This document shows positions 61,117 to 64,000 of a DNA stretch of 64,000 bases, in pieces. The first letter of the stretch is position 1; each line of letters begins with the position of its first letter. Made by a program: the position numbers and the translations under genes. The notes below the pieces were generated by a model. The model saw only the letters and a program-made list of their open reading frames with translations. It made no database searches and was not told the DNA's origin. The stretch comes from Negadavirga shengliensis (GTDB taxonomy: Bacteria; Bacteroidota; Bacteroidia; Cytophagales; Cyclobacteriaceae), in contig NZ_JBHSJJ010000022.1 in assembly GCF_042652345.1 (NCBI RefSeq), positions 12,296 to 76,295 of the forward strand, written 5' to 3'.

Positions 61117-61529
61117 GACCGTACAGTTTCAGGATTGTTTTCAGAAATGATTTCCAGCACGACTTCCTCCCCCTTCTCGATGGCTTCCAGAATGGCGGTG
61201 GTAAGTTTGACGTTAGCCAGCCGGGAAAACATGGGTTTTCCTTCAGCAGTGAAGAAGGTGGCAGGGGCGATGGCCCTGCTCTTCTGCATTTTGATGCTTT
61301 CTGCCGGAAGGAAAGGACAGTTTCCATGGGCGGTCTTCACCGTGAGATACCAGCCTTGCTTCTCCGAATAGCCGGGGCTTACAGGGTATGCGCCTTCCGG
61401 AATGCAGGGAAGCCGTGGATGGAAAGCCTCATGCGCCTGTTCGAATGTTAATGCGAGGATTTTATGTCCCTGGGTCACCACCCCCCTTGTGCCATCCCTT
61501 CTGTATCTTCGTATCATCAACAGTCTCAT
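61089..61529 (-). CDS. DUF5675 family protein
   Basis: A 146-aa protein. The DUF5675 pattern is seen throughout: the opening IRRYRRDGTRG, CIPEGAYPVSPGYSEKQGW near residue 41-59, FLPAESIKM near 72, MFSRLANVKLTTAILEAI near 99 and ERGEE-like EKGEEVVLEII near 119. The family occurs in phages and bacterial genomes next to structural or lysis genes; its activity is not established. It sits 3 bp behind the 248-aa gene and overlaps the small membrane protein. Confidence 0.8.
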   Translation of the reverse strand: MRLLMIRRYRRDGTRGVVTQGHKILALTFEQAHEAFHPRLPCIPEGAYPVSPGYSEKQGWYLTVKTAHGNCPFLPAESIKMQKSRAIAPATFFTAEGKPMFSRLANVKLTTAILEAIEKGEEVVLEIISENNPETVRSWNLKVANS

Positions 61530-61532
61530 GAC

Positions 61533-62279
61533 TTATTGCCTTTCCGTTTTTAGAATGCTGGCGGCGTTATGTGCGCCATTATTCAAGGGATAGTCCTGCC
61601 CGTTTACGTTTTGCATGAATTCGATCCCGGCAAGAAAAACCCTATGGGTATGGGAAAGTGTTGCTTTAGAAACGGCCAGGGAAAGGGACAAGGTCGCCTG
61701 ATTGATGGGCAGACTGGGGGTGGTATCCATCAGGAAAGCCCGGTCACCGGTGCTGAAATCCAAAGAAGCGCCCGCGGCAAACACGCGGAAATGGGTTGTT
61801 CCTTCAGGAATGGCCAAGTAGTCGGCCGGCAGGAAGCCCGGGATGGATACCTCCCAATCTTCCGTGGAATCAGCGATGGACAACCCGGTTTTCAGGCTAT
61901 CGGAGAGAGAGGCATTGCTGTTCATCTCCAAGCCCTGCAACAACGCCCAGTTTCCCTCCGCCACTTGTCGTTCGCCGCGGATGTTGACAGGGTCGGTTCT
62001 TAAAACAGTCATTAACTGGCGTACCAATCGTTGGTGCAGTTTGCTGTCGCCAATTTTAACAATAGCGGGCCGAATGGTGTCCTTCAGCAATTTTACTGAT
62101 GTGGCATTTGTTCTGAACTCTGCGATGTTTTCGCGGGTCCGGGCAAACCGCGGATCAGTCATGATTCTTGACTTGGAGACGCCGCCTTTTTCACGGGCCT
62201 GGTAACCGTTCCTGCTTTTGTAAAAATTGATTTTTCCTACATTACCTTTTAGGGTAATAATACTGGTTTGTTCTGCCAT
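61533..62279 (-). CDS. conserved Bacteroidota protein of unknown function (phage-like cassette)
   Basis: A 248-aa protein without signal peptide. The N-terminal part is a recurrent module: short strands (ITLKGNVGKINFYKS), then GYQAREKGGVSKSRIMTDPR and FARTRENIAEF near residues 25-55, which I know from uncharacterised Bacteroidota proteins. The rest mixes helices and strands, and the C-terminal domain has LSHTHRVFLAGIEFMQNVNG. It may be a structural or assembly protein. It leads a three-gene minus-strand cassette with the DUF5675 gene 3 bp behind. Confidence 0.65.
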   Translation of the reverse strand: MAEQTSIITLKGNVGKINFYKSRNGYQAREKGGVSKSRIMTDPRFARTRENIAEFRTNATSVKLLKDTIRPAIVKIGDSKLHQRLVRQLMTVLRTDPVNIRGERQVAEGNWALLQGLEMNSNASLSDSLKTGLSIADSTEDWEVSIPGFLPADYLAIPEGTTHFRVFAAGASLDFSTGDRAFLMDTTPSLPINQATLSLSLAVSKATLSHTHRVFLAGIEFMQNVNGQDYPLNNGAHNAASILKTERQ

Positions 62280-62959
62280 AATATTTAAGGTTTTAAGTGA
62301 AACATGACCAAAGTTGTGAAGCGTCAGAAGGAATTGAAAATGAACATGCGGTTGCTGCGGTCTTTGGAAAATCGTTCTCTATGAGGTGCGAAAAATACAT
62401 TGTACGTAAGATCTGCGTTTTTCTGCGGATAAAGGGGGGGCGGAATCATTGAGGGAGATACGGCCGGTGACAAAAGCAAGACCGCTGCGGATCCTGTAGA
62501 AATCCAGTCTTGTAAAAATACCATGTTTTCTTGGATTTTAGCGAAAAGTCGCCGAATGGTCGGATGACAGTCGGGACATCCCCGGGTCATGGTCGGGACA
62601 CGGGGGTAATAAATCCGGAGTGATTTTTTGGTGTGTGTTTTTTTAATTGGTTTTTGGTGGGCAAACCATCCCAGCGTGTGCCGCTTTCGTTATGGTTGTC
62701 TGCACGGACCAATATTTTCATGGGGACTGGGGATAATTCCGGGGGATGATGCGGTTTTTCCCTCACCCTCGGCCCCTCTCCCAGCGGGAGAGGGGAGTGA
62801 TGATATTATCATGCGCGATTTCATGGCAAAAATCATAAGCTAAAACGGGCGTTTCTAATATTTTTTAGGAATATTGGTTTAGGAAAAAGATAATGGAGTT
62901 GATTATTTTTGTGGTAAAACTTGAGAATCAGATCTTTGACAATTTTAAAAGAAAAAAGA
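62280..62959. other. gene-free spacer with a G/C-rich hairpin
   Basis: No gene is called; a 88-codon minus frame at 62324-62590 is unconvincing. A perfect 10-bp hairpin CCCCTCTCCC-AGC-GGGAGAGGGG lies at 62773-62795, a palindrome type spread widely in bacterial spacers. Confidence 0.6.
62904..62911 (+). promoter_or_regulatory. candidate -7 box of response regulator gene (TATTTTTG)
   Basis: An exact TAnnTTTG match 48 bp before the response-regulator ATG. No -33 element was found at the usual spacing. Confidence 0.45.
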
Positions 62960-63373
62960 ATGCAGTTGTCTGATATTCCTGCCATTATTCTCGTAGATGA
63001 TGATGAAATTATACGGTTGGTAACCACTTCGCTTTTAAAAAAACTAGGTTACAAAGGGTTGGTGTATGATTTTTCTGATGGCAAAAAGCTGTTGGACTTT
63101 TTGGCCTCTTTTCTGGAAGTATTGGAAGAAACAGACGAACCTTACCTTATTTTTCTGGATTTGAACATGCCGCATGTAGACGGTTGGGTTTTTTTGGATA
63201 AGTTTAAAGAATTCCCTATTCATCAGCGAAAAAGATTTAGGATATCGATCCTTACGAGTTCCTTTTCCAACAAGGACAAAAGCAAAGCATTAAGTTATGA
63301 TATGGTGGATTATTATGTGGTTAAACCCCTGGACCGGGAAAAATTGTTGCAAATATTGTCCGAGATCAAATGA
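62960..63373 (+). CDS. single-domain response regulator (CheY-like)
   Basis: A 137-aa receiver domain without an output domain. The acidic triad is Asp13-Asp14-Asp15 (LVDDDE), the phospho-acceptor is Asp67 in FLDLNMP, the switch Thr99-Ser100 in ILTSS, and Lys122 in VVKPLD. It would be phosphorylated by a histidine kinase and act by protein binding. The domain is a little long, with an insertion in the loop before Asp67. No kinase is nearby. The start is ATG 62960; an upstream non-ATG frame only adds an unrelated 13 residues. Confidence 0.9.
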   Translation: MQLSDIPAIILVDDDEIIRLVTTSLLKKLGYKGLVYDFSDGKKLLDFLASFLEVLEETDEPYLIFLDLNMPHVDGWVFLDKFKEFPIHQRKRFRISILTSSFSNKDKSKALSYDMVDYYVVKPLDREKLLQILSEIK

Positions 63374-63442
63374 CGGTGGGTACTGATGTTATGTGTTGGG
63401 GGTAAAAAACCCGGCATTGGAAATGCGTCGGTGCCATGGATG

Positions 63443-64000
63443 GGAGGTTTGCGACCAGTTTTCTATTCACTGTTTCTCATTCTCTGGCTCCTAAATTCTG
63501 AGTGAATAGGGAAAAGGGAAAAGAGAACAGGAGGTTTTCGCCCGGTTCCCCGTTCTCCGTTTTCCATTTCCTGAATATTCCGTCAAAAGTGAATAGAAGG
63601 TTGCGACCGATTCCCTGTTCCCCGTTCCCGATTCCCTATTTCCTGAATACTGCGTGAATGGTGAATAGGGAAAAGGGAATAGGTGGTTTTCGCACGATTT
63701 GCTGTTTCCGGTTCTCTGTTCCCTGTTTCCTGAATACTGCGTGAATAGTGAATAGGGAAAAGGGAATAGGTGGTTTGCGACCGGTTGCTGTTCCCGGTTC
63801 TCTGTTCCCTGTTTCCTGAATAGTGAGTGAATGGTGAATAGGGAATAGGTGGTTTTCGCACGATTTGCTGTTCCCGGTTCTCTGTTCCCTGTTTCCTGAA
63901 TAGTGAGTGAATTGTGAATAGGGAATAGGTGGTTTTCGCACGATTTGCTGTTTCCGGTTCTCTGTTCCCTGTTTCCTGAATACTGCGTGAATGGTGAATA
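63443..64000. repeat. tandem repeat (79-87-bp unit), runs off the window
   Basis: About seven units, each starting with GG(T/A)GGTTTTCGC or a variant, near 63445, 63531, 63598, 63682, 63769, 63848 and 63928. A pyrimidine-rich arm TTCCCTGTTTCC is followed by TGAATA-type steps and a purine-rich arm GGGAAAAGGGAA, so each unit can fold on itself. Units differ in the block after GGTGGTTT (TCGCACGATTTG or GCGACCGGTTG). Frames read through it are low-complexity and not genes. Confidence 0.8.

Noticed and set aside
62324..62590. An 88-codon open frame on the minus strand
   Set aside because: No recognisable domain, and the codon pattern looks random.
63443..64000. A CRISPR array or integron attC array
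   Set aside because: Units vary in length and sequence, there are no unique spacers of fixed size, no cas or integrase genes, and no attC-type core sites.

Overview
The window reads as chromosomal DNA of a Bacteroidota bacterium, most likely in the order Cytophagales and close to the Cyclobacteriaceae. The signs are a SusC/SusD outer-membrane pair, the gliding lipoprotein gene gldH behind ricT, nqrF, a DUF4834 protein, many short Cys lipoproteins, and upstream boxes of the form TAnnTTTG, the Bacteroidota -7 consensus. I name no genus. No rRNA, tRNA, CRISPR array, integrase or transposase was recognised.

The left two thirds (1-43.2 kb) is mostly conserved chromosome in short operons. In order it holds: a gamma-glutamylcyclotransferase-like gene converging on gcvT-comB; an isolated SusC/SusD pair; a HesB/IscA Fe-S protein; mce-thiL; rlmD with a small partner; an SDR gene followed by a 1,333-aa SF1 helicase; recQ-purD-ricT-gldH; kdsD-like isomerase with mannose-1-phosphate guanylyltransferase; a cell-wall recycling operon (arginase-fold protein, cytochrome-b5-like protein, BadF-type kinase, murQ); nqrF; accD; an MscS channel; cstA; and a run of outer-membrane and envelope genes. 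That run (34.2-39.8 kb) holds two near-duplicate membrane-anchored proteins, each paired with a beta-barrel gene, around a PAP2/vanadium-haloperoxidase lipoprotein. carB closes the block.

From 43.3 kb on the DNA looks accessory. Small, mostly single genes (GNAT, DinB, SAM methyltransferase, GrpB, a B1 metallo-beta-lactamase, a RelE/HigB-like toxin with its antitoxin, a Crp-type regulator with an F420-reductase-like enzyme and a secreted protein) sit between long gene-poor spacers. Several genes here are broken or have altered active sites: a lipoprotein split over two frames, a higB remnant before an intact higA, a GT51 transglycosylase homologue with both catalytic Glu positions changed to Gln, and an exonuclease-RecQ gene cut after the first helicase motifs.

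The spacers carry several repeat families. R1 is a roughly 110-bp module of three consecutive short-loop hairpins, with three full copies and one partial; one copy sits exactly where the exonuclease-RecQ gene is cut. R2 is a palindromic GATCGCTTCGTCGCGGG-type element with four copies. Others are a TGGTTGTCG 9-bp repeat found twice, a diverged roughly 120-bp repeat at 15.9 and 51.4 kb, and a 79-87-bp minisatellite filling the last 550 bp and running off the window.

Near the right end a three-gene minus-strand cassette (248-aa conserved protein, DUF5675 protein, small membrane coiled-coil protein) has its own terminator and looks phage-derived. It is followed by a single-domain response regulator. 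The best candidates for something undescribed are the R1 element, the duplicated membrane-protein/barrel/haloperoxidase locus, and the DUF5675 cassette.
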